DNA of 9,593 bases. Source: Oscillospiraceae bacterium (lineage in GTDB: Bacteria; Bacillota_A; Clostridia; Oscillospirales; Oscillospiraceae). The stretch lies in the NCBI GenBank assembly GCA_017505505.1, contig JAFVPA010000033.1, positions 1-9,593 on the forward strand, read 5' to 3'. The translations under genes and the position numbers were made by a program. The notes under the pieces were generated by a model. That model saw nothing but the letters and a program-made list of their open reading frames with translations, did no database searches and was not told the origin of the DNA. Below are positions 1 to 7,099 of the stretch, in pieces (position 1 is the first letter of the stretch; every line of letters starts with the position of its first letter).

Positions 1-55
1 ACCCCAAAACACAAAAAGCGTCAAGGGGTGAAAGGGGGATTTTCTTGGGGCAAAT

Positions 56-255
56 TGTAGTTTAACGTACCAGCTACTGTAGGGCGGGGTCATGACCCCG
101 CCGAACCGGTGACGAGAATTGCTAGGTGAAAATAGGCGTAATATCCTGCTGTTTTGCAAAAAAATGATACCATGCGGTATCGAAAGTGCGTCGGCGGGGT
201 CATGACCCCGCCCTACAACGGCGTATAGAATTCGGCAGATAACCGATAATTTACG
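56..255. repeat. Composite palindromic repeat A with shared flanks
   Basis: Two identical 20-bp perfect palindromes (83-102 and 193-212, core GGCGGGGTCA/TGACCCCGCC) sit head to head, each with an outer TGTAG/CTACA end, so 78-104 and 191-217 form a 27-bp perfect inverted repeat around an 86-bp spacer. The spacer contains a small hairpin, GATACC-ATGC-GGTATC. The outer flanks (56-77 and 218-255) are repeated almost unchanged around the single unit at 1573-1662, so the repeated unit is larger than the palindromes. It resembles REP/BIME or MITE-type elements in structure. No transposase is present, and mobility is inference. Bases 1-55 before it show nothing I can support. Confidence 0.85.
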
Positions 256-296
256 CAAAGCCTCTGATCCTTAAAAAGGTGTTTACATTTGCGCTA

Positions 297-325
297 TTTA
301 CTTTTGTGCGCATCAATGGTATAAT
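297..325 (+). promoter_or_regulatory. Sigma-A type promoter for the SEDS gene
   Basis: A perfect -10 hexamer TATAAT (320-325) is preceded by the extended -10 dinucleotide TG at 317-318. A 4-of-6 -35 element, TTTACT (297-302), lies 17 bp upstream. It sits 32 bp before the GTG start at 358, whose ribosome binding site AGGAGG is at 345-350. Confidence 0.7.
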
Positions 326-357
326 TTACGGAAGAATTCAAAAGAGGAGGCGGGAAA

Positions 358-1521
358 GTGCGCCGTTTTATAGAAGAATTGAAAGATTTCCGGAAAAAGG
401 GCGACATGGTTTTGCTGATCCTGTGTCTGATCGTGGCGGGCTTCGGCCTGGTGGCCATTGCCAGCACCACCTCAGCGGCAAAGTTTGAAGGAAACTTCCG
501 TTATATCGCACTGCAGACCGTGGCGATCCTTATGGGCGTGGTGGCCTATGTTGTGATCTCTTCCATGGATCTGGAGGTGCTTTCGGAGCACCGGGCGCTG
601 CTGGTGGCCTTCAACTGTTTCCTGCTTCTGCTGCTGATCCCCTTTGGCGATGACCACGGCTCCGGTAACCGAAGCTGGCTGAACATCCCCGGCATTCCCT
701 TCAACATCCAGCCGGCCGAGATCTGCAAGATCACGTACATCATCATCATGGCTTCGGTCATGTCCTCCCACCAAAACCGTATTTCCCATCCGGTGTCCGT
801 CATCCACATGGGCATTCATCTGCTGGTCCTGGTAGGTCTGAACCTGGCTCTGTCCTCTGACATGGGCGTTTCCCTGATTTTCGTGTTTATTTTCATCGGC
901 ATGACCTTTGCCGGCGGTGTCAGTATCTGGTGGTTTGCCATGGCTATTGGCCTGATCGCGGCGGCGTTCCCGATCCTTTGGCAGTTCCTGGGTGAATACC
1001 AGCAAAACCGAATATTGATCCTGTTTGATGAGACCATTGACCCTCAGGGTATCAACGAGCGCTACCACTCCATGATGAACCTGAAGTCCCTTACCGGCGG
1101 CGGCCTGACGGGCCAGGGCCTGTTCAACGGCAACCGTACCCAGGCAGGCCAGCTCTATGCCCAGCATACGGACTACATCTTCTCCTCCATGGGCGAGGAG
1201 CTGGGCTTCTTTGGCTGCGTTGCCATCATGATCCTGGAATTTGCCATCATTGCCCGCTGCTTCTATGTGGGTGTGAAGTGCCAGGATTATATGCGGCGCG
1301 TCGTGTGCTTCGGCGCAGGCTCCGCTCTGATGTTCCAGCTGATGATCAATACCGGCATGTGCATCGGTGTTATGCCCGTTATCGGCCTGACGCTGCCGCT
1401 GATCAGCTACGGCGCATCCTCCGTCGTTACCATTTTTGCTATGCTGGGCCTGGTCTCCGGTGCCCACGCCCGACCGCAAAGCCTGTCCCACGAACGCTAT
1501 GTTCAGCCCTACCGGGAATAA
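358..1521 (+). CDS. SEDS-family peptidoglycan polymerase (FtsW/RodA/SpoVE type)
   Basis: This is a 387-residue integral membrane protein of the SEDS family, the lipid II glycosyltransferases that polymerise peptidoglycan with a partner class B penicillin-binding protein during elongation, division or sporulation. Family landmarks are all present: R105-S-W-L-N followed by NIQPAEICK (117-124), LSSDMG (165-170), GGGLTGQGLFNG (247-258), QHTDYIFSSMGEELGFFG (269-286), and near the C-terminus NTGMCIGVMPVIGLTLP then LISYGASS (331-355). D272 of the HTD motif corresponds to the Asp known to be essential in RodA/FtsW. The QHTD form leans towards RodA, but I cannot separate RodA, FtsW and SpoVE safely. 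About ten hydrophobic segments and normal length indicate an intact gene. The start is GTG, chosen because AGGAGG lies 7 nt upstream. It appears monocistronic, with its own promoter and terminator. Confidence 0.95.
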   Translation: MRRFIEELKDFRKKGDMVLLILCLIVAGFGLVAIASTTSAAKFEGNFRYIALQTVAILMGVVAYVVISSMDLEVLSEHRALLVAFNCFLLLLLIPFGDDHGSGNRSWLNIPGIPFNIQPAEICKITYIIIMASVMSSHQNRISHPVSVIHMGIHLLVLVGLNLALSSDMGVSLIFVFIFIGMTFAGGVSIWWFAMAIGLIAAAFPILWQFLGEYQQNRILILFDETIDPQGINERYHSMMNLKSLTGGGLTGQGLFNGNRTQAGQLYAQHTDYIFSSMGEELGFFGCVAIMILEFAIIARCFYVGVKCQDYMRRVVCFGAGSALMFQLMINTGMCIGVMPVIGLTLPLISYGASSVVTIFAMLGLVSGAHARPQSLSHERYVQPYRE

Positions 1522-1528
1522 AAGACGA

Positions 1529-1556
1529 ACATCCACCCTTTGGGGTGGATGTTTTT
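1529..1556 (+). terminator. Intrinsic terminator of the SEDS gene
   Basis: A 10-bp perfect stem, ACATCCACCC (1529-1538) with GGGTGGATGT (1543-1552), has a TTTG loop and runs into a T tract (1552-1556). It begins 7 nt after the TAA stop. Confidence 0.92.
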
Positions 1557-1572
1557 ATCTGTGATTGTAAAG

Positions 1573-1662
1573 TGTAGTTTAACGTACCAGCTACTGTAGG
1601 GCGGGGTCATGACCCCGCCCTACAATGGCGTAAAGAATTCGGCAGATAACCGATAATTTACG
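1573..1662. repeat. Single palindromic repeat unit B, short form of A
   Basis: The centre is a 30-bp perfect palindrome (1595-1624) with TGTAGGGCGG and CCGCCCTACA ends and a TCATGA middle. Left flank plus core (1573-1619) is identical to 56-102. Core plus right flank (1600-1662) matches 193-255 with two differences. B therefore equals A with one core and the spacer (110 bp) removed. It lies between the convergent terminators of the SEDS gene and the pot operon. Confidence 0.88.
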
Positions 1663-1680
1663 TTTTTAGACACAGACAGG

Positions 1681-1712
1681 AAAAAGACCGAACGCGTTTG
1701 GGTTCGGTCTTT
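1681..1712 (-). terminator. Intrinsic terminator of the potABC(D) operon
   Basis: An 11-bp perfect stem, AAAGACCGAAC (1683-1693) with GTTCGGTCTTT (1702-1712), encloses an 8-nt loop. Read on the minus strand it ends in TTTTT (1685-1681, partly in the stem). It starts 7 nt after the TAA stop of the permease/binding-protein fusion. Confidence 0.9.
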
Positions 1713-1718
1713 GTTGCG

Positions 1719-3629
1719 TTATCCGTTCCGGACTTCCATAAACAGGCTTTCCACGTACCGGGAGATGTTCTCCGGCAGGTAGGCGTAGCTGGAGCCGTTG
1801 GCCAGGATCTCGTCGCTGGGATAGGAAACTTCACTGGACACCGCGTCGGGGTCCATGTATTCCTTGGCGGCGGAGATGGGGGTGGAGTAGCAGATCCAGT
1901 CCATATTGGCGCCGGCAATCTCGGGGTCGCACAGGAAATTGATGAAGGTTTCCGCGGCTTCCTTCTCCTTGGCACAGGCGGGGATGCACATGGCATCGAT
2001 GAACAGGTTGAAGCCCTGATCCTCCGGCAGGTAGAAGGCCAGATTTTCGTTCTCGTCCATCATGGTCAGACAGTCGCCGGCATAGTAGGGGGCGATCCAG
2101 GCCTCCTCGTTCTGCATGGTGGCGAAGATCTCGTCCATGACGTACTGCTGCAGGACAGGCTTCTGCTCCTTCAGCTTACGGGCGCAGATGTCCAGCTCGT
2201 TGGTATCCAGGGTGTTCACATCGTAGCCCAGCAGGTACTGGGCGATACCGAAGGCGTCCCGGGAGTTGCCGAACATCAGGATCTTACCGGCGTACTTTTC
2301 GTTCCACAACAGCTCCCAGCCGGTGACATCGGCTTCGTCAACATACTTGGTGTTGTACAGGATGCCCACGGTACCCCAGGTATAGGGGACGGAGTATTTG
2401 TTCTCCGGGTCGTAGGCGGTATTCTTGAAGCTCTCGTCGATATAGCGGTAGTTGGGAATGTTGTCGTAATCGATCTCCAGGAGCATATCCTCTTCAATGA
2501 GCCGGGCGATCATGTAGTCGGAGGGGATGATCACATCCACGGTGATGCCGCCGTTAGCAAGTTTCGAGTACATAATCTCGTTGGAGTCATAGGTGGAGTA
2601 GTTGACCTTGATGTTGGGGTAGCGCTTTTCGAACTCCGCGATGATCTCTATGGAGTCGTCGCTGCCGTCGGCGATATACTGGCCCCAGTTGTAGACGTTC
2701 AGGGTCACAGTTTCCTGGGTATGGGGGGCGATAAAGAGATAGCCGAAGCCCAACAGAAGCAGGAATGCACACACACCGGCGCAGGCCCGCTTGAAGCTGC
2801 GTATGGCCTTGCTCTCTACCTTGGAACGGCGGGCACCCTTGGTCCGGTCGTTTCGGATCTGCACCAGGTTCATGGTCAGCATCAGAATGAAAATCAGTCC
2901 AAACAGCAGGGTGAACATGGCGTAGATCTTGGGCTGGATGGGCTTCTTGGTGTAGGAGTAGATCTCAACGGGCAGGGTCACGAAGTCCAGGCCGCTGACG
3001 AAATAGCTGATGACGAAATCATCCAGACTCATGGTGAAGGCCATGATGGCACCGGAGATGATGCCGGGCATGATCTCGTGAAGCGTTACTTTGAAGAAGG
3101 CCTGCAGGGGCGTGCAGCCCAGGTCCATGGCGGCGTTGGTCAGGGAGTTGTCCATCTGCTGCAATTTCGGCATCACATTCAGGATGACATAGGGCAGGTT
3201 GAAGGTGATGTGGGCGATCAGCAGTGTCCAGAAGGTCAGGGCATCCCGCTGGCCCAGCAGCTTGCTTCCTACGAAGACGAAGAGCAGGGACAGGCTGACA
3301 CCGGTGACGATATCCGGGTTGGTCATGGGGATGTTGGTCAGGCTCATGACCACCTTGCGCATTTTGGGCTTTAGGTTGTGGATGCCGATGGCGGCCACGG
3401 TGCCGAAGGTAGTGGCAACGGCCGTGGACAGCACGGAGATCACGATGGAATTGCGCAGCAGCTGTAAAAGATGCTCATCCTGGAACAGCTCCACATACCG
3501 GTGCAGGGTGAAACCCTCAAAATTGGTGATATCCTTGCCGGTATTGAAGGAGGCCACCACCAGTACGATCATGGGGATGTACAGGAAGATGAACATCAGA
3601 ATGGTGAGGAAACGGTTTGTCTTCTTCAT
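1719..3629 (-). CDS. Spermidine/putrescine ABC transporter permease-substrate-binding fusion (PotC-PotD)
   Basis: This 636-residue protein joins two subunits of a polyamine importer. Residues 1-260 are a PotC-type permease with about six membrane segments and the EAA loop that docks on the ATPase (AAMDLG 166-171 through P188-G189). Residues 282-301 add a seventh membrane segment, which would carry the chain back outside. Residues 306-636 are a PotD-type solute-binding domain (VYNWGQYI 312-319, WGTVGILYNT 418-427, INFLCDPE 563-570, YSTPISAA 581-588). No ATG start lies between M253 and M353, and no frameshift is seen, so the fusion appears genuine and replaces a separate lipoprotein. By eye against E. 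coli PotD, W315, Y318, D545 and Y581 match pocket residues, while N455, D458, Y517 and F543 differ. The ATG overlaps the potB stop by 4 nt (ATGA), implying translational coupling. It is the last gene of the operon. Confidence 0.93.
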   Translation of the reverse strand: MKKTNRFLTILMFIFLYIPMIVLVVASFNTGKDITNFEGFTLHRYVELFQDEHLLQLLRNSIVISVLSTAVATTFGTVAAIGIHNLKPKMRKVVMSLTNIPMTNPDIVTGVSLSLLFVFVGSKLLGQRDALTFWTLLIAHITFNLPYVILNVMPKLQQMDNSLTNAAMDLGCTPLQAFFKVTLHEIMPGIISGAIMAFTMSLDDFVISYFVSGLDFVTLPVEIYSYTKKPIQPKIYAMFTLLFGLIFILMLTMNLVQIRNDRTKGARRSKVESKAIRSFKRACAGVCAFLLLLGFGYLFIAPHTQETVTLNVYNWGQYIADGSDDSIEIIAEFEKRYPNIKVNYSTYDSNEIMYSKLANGGITVDVIIPSDYMIARLIEEDMLLEIDYDNIPNYRYIDESFKNTAYDPENKYSVPYTWGTVGILYNTKYVDEADVTGWELLWNEKYAGKILMFGNSRDAFGIAQYLLGYDVNTLDTNELDICARKLKEQKPVLQQYVMDEIFATMQNEEAWIAPYYAGDCLTMMDENENLAFYLPEDQGFNLFIDAMCIPACAKEKEAAETFINFLCDPEIAGANMDWICYSTPISAAKEYMDPDAVSSEVSYPSDEILANGSSYAYLPENISRYVESLFMEVRNG

Positions 3630-4447
3630 GCGATGACACCGCCTTCCTCGTCAGCGCCGAAGCGGTTCATGATGCCGGTGCACACGAACACCAGGATCAT
3701 CAGCACCAGGCTCAATGCCGCACCCAGATTGGGGTTGTTGCCCTGCTTGAACTGGCGCTCGATGACGTCACCGATGAGCACTGTGTCGGTGCCGCCCAGC
3801 TTCTGGGAAATGTAGAAGGTGGACACGGCGGGGACGAAGACCATGGTGATGCCGGAGAGAATGCCGGGAACGGACAGGGGCAGGACCACCTTCTGGAAGA
3901 CCTGAATGCTGTTGCAGCCCAGGTCCTCGGCGGCTTCGATGAGCCGGGGGTTGATCTTGACGATGGTGGAGTACAGGGGCAGGATCATGTAGGGCAGGTA
4001 GTTATAGACCATGCCCAGGATCACGGCCCCGGGGGTGCGGATCAGCTGCTTGCGGCCGATGCCTACGAACTCCAGAATGTCGTTGAGAATGCCGGTATCC
4101 TGCAGCAGGCCCACCCAGGCCAGGGTGCGGAGCAAAAAGCTCATGCACATGGGCAGCATCACCAGCATGTACAGGATCTTCTGGGTGGTTAGGCTGCAGT
4201 GGGCAATGTAGTAAGCCACCGGGTAGCCCAGAAGCAGACAGATAAAGGCGGAAATGAGGGAGTAGAGAATGGACTCCCACAGCACGCCCCAATACATATT
4301 CAGATTCCGGATGTTGTTCAGGGTGAATTCTCCCGTGGCGGGATCGGTCAGGGCATAATAGCCCACCACGCACAGGGGGATCAGGGTGAAAACCACCATC
4401 CAGATGATGTAGGGGGTACTGAGCAGGATGGAATTATTCTTCTTCAT
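3626..4447 (-). CDS. potB: Spermidine/putrescine ABC transporter permease PotB
   Basis: This is the second membrane subunit of the polyamine importer, forming the translocation path with the PotC half of the next gene. It is a typical binding-protein-dependent permease with about six hydrophobic segments. Counting from an upstream in-frame ATG, the EAA loop is at 174-198 (EAAEDLG, then [11 protein letters not shown]), which contacts the ATPase coupling groove. Two start codons are possible. The ATG at 4456 directly abuts GGAGG (4461-4457) with no spacing, whereas the ATG at 4447 has a 9-nt spacing, so I prefer 4447 (273 residues; 276 with the earlier start). It overlaps the end of potA by 14 nt and its TGA overlaps the next ATG by 4 nt. 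PotB rather than PotC is supported by gene order A-B-C-D and by the N-terminal [16 protein letters not shown] signature. Confidence 0.94.
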   Translation of the reverse strand: MKKNNSILLSTPYIIWMVVFTLIPLCVVGYYALTDPATGEFTLNNIRNLNMYWGVLWESILYSLISAFICLLLGYPVAYYIAHCSLTTQKILYMLVMLPMCMSFLLRTLAWVGLLQDTGILNDILEFVGIGRKQLIRTPGAVILGMVYNYLPYMILPLYSTIVKINPRLIEAAEDLGCNSIQVFQKVVLPLSVPGILSGITMVFVPAVSTFYISQKLGGTDTVLIGDVIERQFKQGNNPNLGAALSLVLMILVFVCTGIMNRFGADEEGGVIA

Positions 4448-5555
4448 CTTCGGCATCCTCCGTCAGCTCATCGTACTCGGCGGAGTAAGAGCTGTAGTCG
4501 CCAAAGAGTCCGGAATACTCGCTCTTGTGCATGATGTGGATATCCTCAGGGGTCAGGCGGATGTCGATGACAGAATCCACCGCATGGAAGTCGGTGGTCT
4601 GGATCAGCCACTTGAAGCCCCGGAAGTCCACGATGATGTCGTAATTCAGTCCTTTGAAGGTGACGGAGGTGACCTTGCCGGTCAGATGGCCTTCGCCCAG
4701 GGGGACGATGTCAATGTCTTCGGGGCGGATGACCACGTCCACGGGCTCGTTGGGCTCAAAGCCCTTGTCCACGCAGTCGAAGACCCGGCCAAAGAACTTG
4801 ACCTTGTAGTCGGACAGCATAACACCGTCCAGAATGTTACTCTCGCCGATGAAATCCGCAACAAATGCGTTCTTCGGCTCGTTATAGATATCCTCAGGCC
4901 TGCCGATCTGCTGGATGCGGCCCTTATCCATGACCACCACGGTATCGGACATAGAGAGGGCCTCTTCCTGGTCGTGGGTGACATAGATGAAGGTGATGCC
5001 GGTGGCCTGCTGGATGCGCTTCAGTTCGTTCTGCATATCCTTGCGCAGACGCAAGTCCAGAGCGGCCAGAGGCTCGTCCAGAAGCAGGACTTTCGGCTGG
5101 TTCACCAGTGCACGGGCGATGGCAACACGCTGCTGCTGGCCGCCGGACAGGTTGTCGATGCGGCGGTTCTCGTAGCCCTTCAGGCTGACGATCTCCAGCA
5201 TCTCGTTGACCCGGCGGTCGATCTCGTCCTTAGGCAGCTTCGCTACCTTCAGGCCGAAGGCGATGTTGTCATACACATCCAGATGGGGGAACAGGGCGTA
5301 ACGCTGGAACACGGTATTGACCTGACGCTTGTAGGGCGGCACATCATTGATGACTTTGCCGTCGAAGGTCACAGTACCGGAGGTGGGCGTTAAGAAGCCG
5401 CCGATGATCCGCAAGGTGGTGGACTTGCCGCAGCCGGAGGGGCCCAGCAGTGTGAGGAATTCATGGTCATTGAAGTAAAGATTGATGCCGTCGAGAATAC
5501 GCTCCCCGTCGAACTCCATGGTAAGATCCTGGAGTCTGATGAGTTCTTTGGACAT
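4434..5555 (-). CDS. potA: Spermidine/putrescine ABC transporter ATP-binding protein PotA
   Basis: This 373-residue cytoplasmic ATPase energises polyamine uptake. All nucleotide-binding motifs are intact: Walker [10 protein letters not shown] (38-46), Q-loop Q84 in [10 protein letters not shown], signature LSGGQQQR (136-143), Walker B VLLLDEP (156-162) with D160 and E161, D-loop AALD, and switch H194. A C-terminal TOBE-like regulatory region follows (about 235-345, with VIRPEDI at 275-281), as in the CysA/PotA/MalK group. The last dozen residues are strikingly acidic (TEDAEDEEE), and their DNA overlaps the potB start. The ATG at 5555 has GGAGG only 3 nt upstream within a G-rich stretch, an unusually tight spacing, but no better start exists. 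As first gene of the operon it follows a strong promoter at 5614-5641. The potB-potCD context supports polyamine transport over iron or sulfate. Confidence 0.96.
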   Translation of the reverse strand: MSKELIRLQDLTMEFDGERILDGINLYFNDHEFLTLLGPSGCGKSTTLRIIGGFLTPTSGTVTFDGKVINDVPPYKRQVNTVFQRYALFPHLDVYDNIAFGLKVAKLPKDEIDRRVNEMLEIVSLKGYENRRIDNLSGGQQQRVAIARALVNQPKVLLLDEPLAALDLRLRKDMQNELKRIQQATGITFIYVTHDQEEALSMSDTVVVMDKGRIQQIGRPEDIYNEPKNAFVADFIGESNILDGVMLSDYKVKFFGRVFDCVDKGFEPNEPVDVVIRPEDIDIVPLGEGHLTGKVTSVTFKGLNYDIIVDFRGFKWLIQTTDFHAVDSVIDIRLTPEDIHIMHKSEYSGLFGDYSSYSAEYDELTEDAEDEEE

Positions 5556-5592
5556 TATCCTCCCCCGTTTCTATAGTTTAATGAGGTAAAGC

Positions 5593-5605
5593 GTCAAATT
5601 TTGAC
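5593..5605. promoter_or_regulatory. Candidate operator at the pot operon transcription start
   Basis: The 13-bp odd-centred palindrome GTCAAA-T-TTTGAC lies just downstream of the minus-strand -10 element, covering roughly +2 to +14 of the predicted transcript. This position would suit a dimeric repressor. No regulator gene is visible nearby, so the ligand and protein are unknown. Confidence 0.4.
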
Positions 5606-5613
5606 ATGGTACT

Positions 5614-5641
5614 ACTATATCGCAAATTTCGCTGTTGTCAA
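5614..5641 (-). promoter_or_regulatory. Sigma-A type promoter of the pot operon
   Basis: On the minus strand a perfect -35 TTGACA (5641-5636) is followed after 16 bp by TATAGT (5619-5614, 5 of 6). The DNA upstream (5642-5700) is AT-rich and could act as an UP element. The start codon of potA is about 50 nt downstream of the predicted start site. Confidence 0.75.
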
Positions 5642-5704
5642 TGTATTTTGATGGAAAAAGAATATTTTATGCGAAACAAATAATAAAATTCATATGCCAG
5701 ACAG

Positions 5705-5740
5705 AAAAATTGTAGGGCGGAGGCAAGCCTCCGCCCTACA
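5705..5740 (-). terminator. Repeat-derived hairpin acting as terminator of the DUF362 gene
   Basis: The single palindromic unit at 5711-5740 (14-bp arms TGTAGGGCGGAGGC and complement around a central AA; 20-bp core 5716-5735) is followed on the minus strand by ATTTTT (5710-5705). That gives a GC-rich hairpin plus U tract 15 nt after the stop of the gene at 5756. It belongs to the same repeat family as the elements at 56-255, 1573-1662, 6976-7079 and 9026-9163. Confidence 0.75.
5711..5740. repeat. Single palindromic repeat unit (AGGC/GCCT variant)
   Basis: The unit has a TGTAG outer end on both sides of a GGCGG-AGGC-aa-GCCT-CCGCC core. Unlike unit B, it lacks the wider TTGTAGTTTA and CGATAATT flanks. 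Confidence 0.85.
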
Positions 5741-5755
5741 AAGGTGTGCGTGGGA

Positions 5756-6862
5756 TCAGATGGTCACAAGCTCATAGCAGTCCTCGCCCAGACCGATTTT
5801 CTTGGCGTGCTCGATCTGGCTGCGCCAGCTGGTGTGGGGGAAGCCGCCGGTCAGATTGTCCAGATCGGGGCGGTTGGCCTTGGCCAGCTTGGACTTGGGC
5901 ATCACAGGCTGGGCATTGACGGCCTCGGCGCAGGCCAGGTCCAGGGCCACAGGGTCGAAGGAGGCGAACATGCCCACATCGGGGACGATGGGGATATCGT
6001 TTTCCGCGTGGCAGTCACAGTAGGGGCTTACATCCCGGACCAGGGAGATGTGGAAGTGGGGACGGCCATCCACAACGGCCTTGGCGTATTCGGCGATCTT
6101 GTAGTTTAAGTACAGGGCGGCATCATGGTCATCGGCGGCGAGGGCCTTCACGGGGCACACATCCAGGCAGCGGCCGCAGCCGTAGCACTTGTCCCAGTCA
6201 ACACGCATGACACCCTCTTCAGTGAGGGTGGGAGCGCCGTGGGCGCAGATATCGGCGCAGGCACCGCAGGCGACGCACTTTTCCGCATCCACCACAGGGC
6301 GGCAGTCGTCATGCATGTGCTTCTTGCCGGCCCGGGAGCCGGAACCCATGCCCAGGTTTTTCAGAGCGCCGCCGAAACCGGCTTCCTCATGGCCCTTGAA
6401 GTGGTTCAGGGAGATGACGATGTCCGCATCCATAATGGCCCGGCCGATGAGGGCCTCCTGGACATATTCGCCGCCCACCACGGGGACAGCCACTTCGTCA
6501 GTGCCCTTCAGACCGTCGGCGATGAGAACATGGGCACCGGTGGAGTAGGGGGTGAAGCCGTTGAGGTAAGCGGTTTCAATGTGGTCCAGAGCATTTTTAC
6601 GGGAGCCACGGTACAGGGTATTGGCATCGGTGAGGAAGGGCTTGCCGCCCAGGTCCTTGATGATATCTACCAGCACCCGGGCATAGCCGCTGCGCAGGTG
6701 GGCCATATTGCCCAGCTCGCCGAAGTGGATCTTGATGGCCACGAACTTATTCTGGAAATCGATCTGGTCGATGCCGGCGGTCATAATGAGCCGGGCCAGC
6801 TTCTGGGGCAGGGTCTCGGATGTTCCGGTGCAGAAATCGGTGAAATAAACTTTGGGTGCCAT
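5756..6862 (-). CDS. DUF362 domain protein with two 4Fe-4S ferredoxin clusters
   Basis: This 368-residue cytoplasmic-looking protein belongs to the DUF362 family, iron-sulfur proteins whose precise reaction is not established. The N-terminal region (about 1-185) carries the DUF362 fold, including IKIHFGELGN (44-52), TDANTLYRGSR (78-88) and the SLNHFKGHEEAGFGGALKNLG stretch (151-171). Two consecutive 4Fe-4S motifs follow, C196-x2-C199-x2-C202-x3-C206 and C226-x2-C229-x2-C232-x3-C236. The second has the usual CP after its last Cys and the first has CA. A C-terminal DUF362 part resumes with YCDCH (281-285) and VPDVGMFASFDPVALDLACA (293-312). The ATG at 6862 has a perfect AGGAGGT (6875-6869) 6 nt upstream. 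It appears monocistronic, with its own promoter containing a 20-bp palindrome and a hairpin terminator. Electron-transfer or maturation roles are possible, but no neighbour identifies the pathway. Confidence 0.93.
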   Translation of the reverse strand: MAPKVYFTDFCTGTSETLPQKLARLIMTAGIDQIDFQNKFVAIKIHFGELGNMAHLRSGYARVLVDIIKDLGGKPFLTDANTLYRGSRKNALDHIETAYLNGFTPYSTGAHVLIADGLKGTDEVAVPVVGGEYVQEALIGRAIMDADIVISLNHFKGHEEAGFGGALKNLGMGSGSRAGKKHMHDDCRPVVDAEKCVACGACADICAHGAPTLTEEGVMRVDWDKCYGCGRCLDVCPVKALAADDHDAALYLNYKIAEYAKAVVDGRPHFHISLVRDVSPYCDCHAENDIPIVPDVGMFASFDPVALDLACAEAVNAQPVMPKSKLAKANRPDLDNLTGGFPHTSWRSQIEHAKKIGLGEDCYELVTI

Positions 6863-6893
6863 GGGATTACCTCCTGTGATGTTTTTTTCTTCT

Positions 6894-6922
6894 AGTTTAC
6901 CTTATTATAATAAGGTAGTCAA
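6894..6922 (-). promoter_or_regulatory. Promoter of the DUF362 gene
   Basis: On the minus strand TTGACT (6922-6917) is followed by a 17-bp spacer and TAAACT (6899-6894, 4 of 6). An alternative -10 TATAAT (6909-6904) lies inside the spacer but has no good -35 partner. The start codon is about 25 nt downstream of the predicted start site. Confidence 0.5.
6898..6917. promoter_or_regulatory. Perfect 20-bp palindrome filling the promoter spacer, candidate operator
   Basis: TACCTTATTATAATAAGGTA is a perfect palindrome. It occupies the spacer between the -35 and -10 of the DUF362 gene and touches both hexamers. Placement and the ACC...GGT ends recall MerR-family operators, although the spacer is 17 bp rather than the usual 19-20. 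A plain repressor site is equally possible. Confidence 0.55.
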
Positions 6923-6975
6923 GGCTAACCCGGGAGAGGCATCGGATTAGTTTCCATATTCAACAAAAATGCAAG

Positions 6976-7079
6976 TGTAGGGCGGGGACCTGTCCCCGCC
7001 GGGCAATTTCGATGCATGAGCGTTCAGTTTTATGCTCAAGTGTCGATATTGCCCGGCGGAGGCAGGCCTCCGCCCTACA
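6976..7079. repeat. Composite palindromic repeat C
   Basis: Two units face each other: core 6981-7000 (GGCGG-GGAC-ct-GTCC-CCGCC) and core 7055-7074 (GGCGG-AGGC-ag-GCCT-CCGCC). Outer ends TGTAGGGCGG (6976-6985) and CCGCCCTACA (7070-7079) are inverted, as are inner arms CCGCCGGGCAAT (6996-7007) and ATTGCCCGGCGG (7048-7059). The short spacer is itself nearly self-complementary (TCGATGCATGAGC against GCTCAAGTGTCGA), so the whole 104 bp can fold as one long hairpin or two small ones. It lies 20 bp after the stop of the gene ending at 7100. On the minus strand ATTTTT (6970-6965) follows 5 nt after it, so it may weakly terminate that operon. Confidence 0.85.
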
Positions 7080-7099
7080 GGCTCTGTATAAGGGTAGTT

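Noticed and set aside
279..488. Short open frame beginning upstream of the SEDS start
   Set aside because: It starts before the promoter -10 element, has no ribosome binding site, and overlaps the SEDS gene in another frame.
472..1536. Long minus-strand open frame opposite the SEDS gene
   Set aside because: Its translation is low-complexity His/Gln/Asp-rich sequence typical of a shadow frame, and the plus-strand frame encodes a clear conserved family.
1698..3374. 558-codon plus-strand open frame across the PotC-PotD gene
   Set aside because: Gly/Val/His/Asp-rich shadow of a GC-rich gene with no recognisable domain; the opposite strand encodes an ABC transporter subunit with its motifs.
4428..5393. 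321-codon plus-strand open frame opposite potA
   Set aside because: Shadow of a gene with complete ATPase motifs; no ribosome binding site or domain of its own. The same applies to the open frames at 6125-6895 and 7016-8122.
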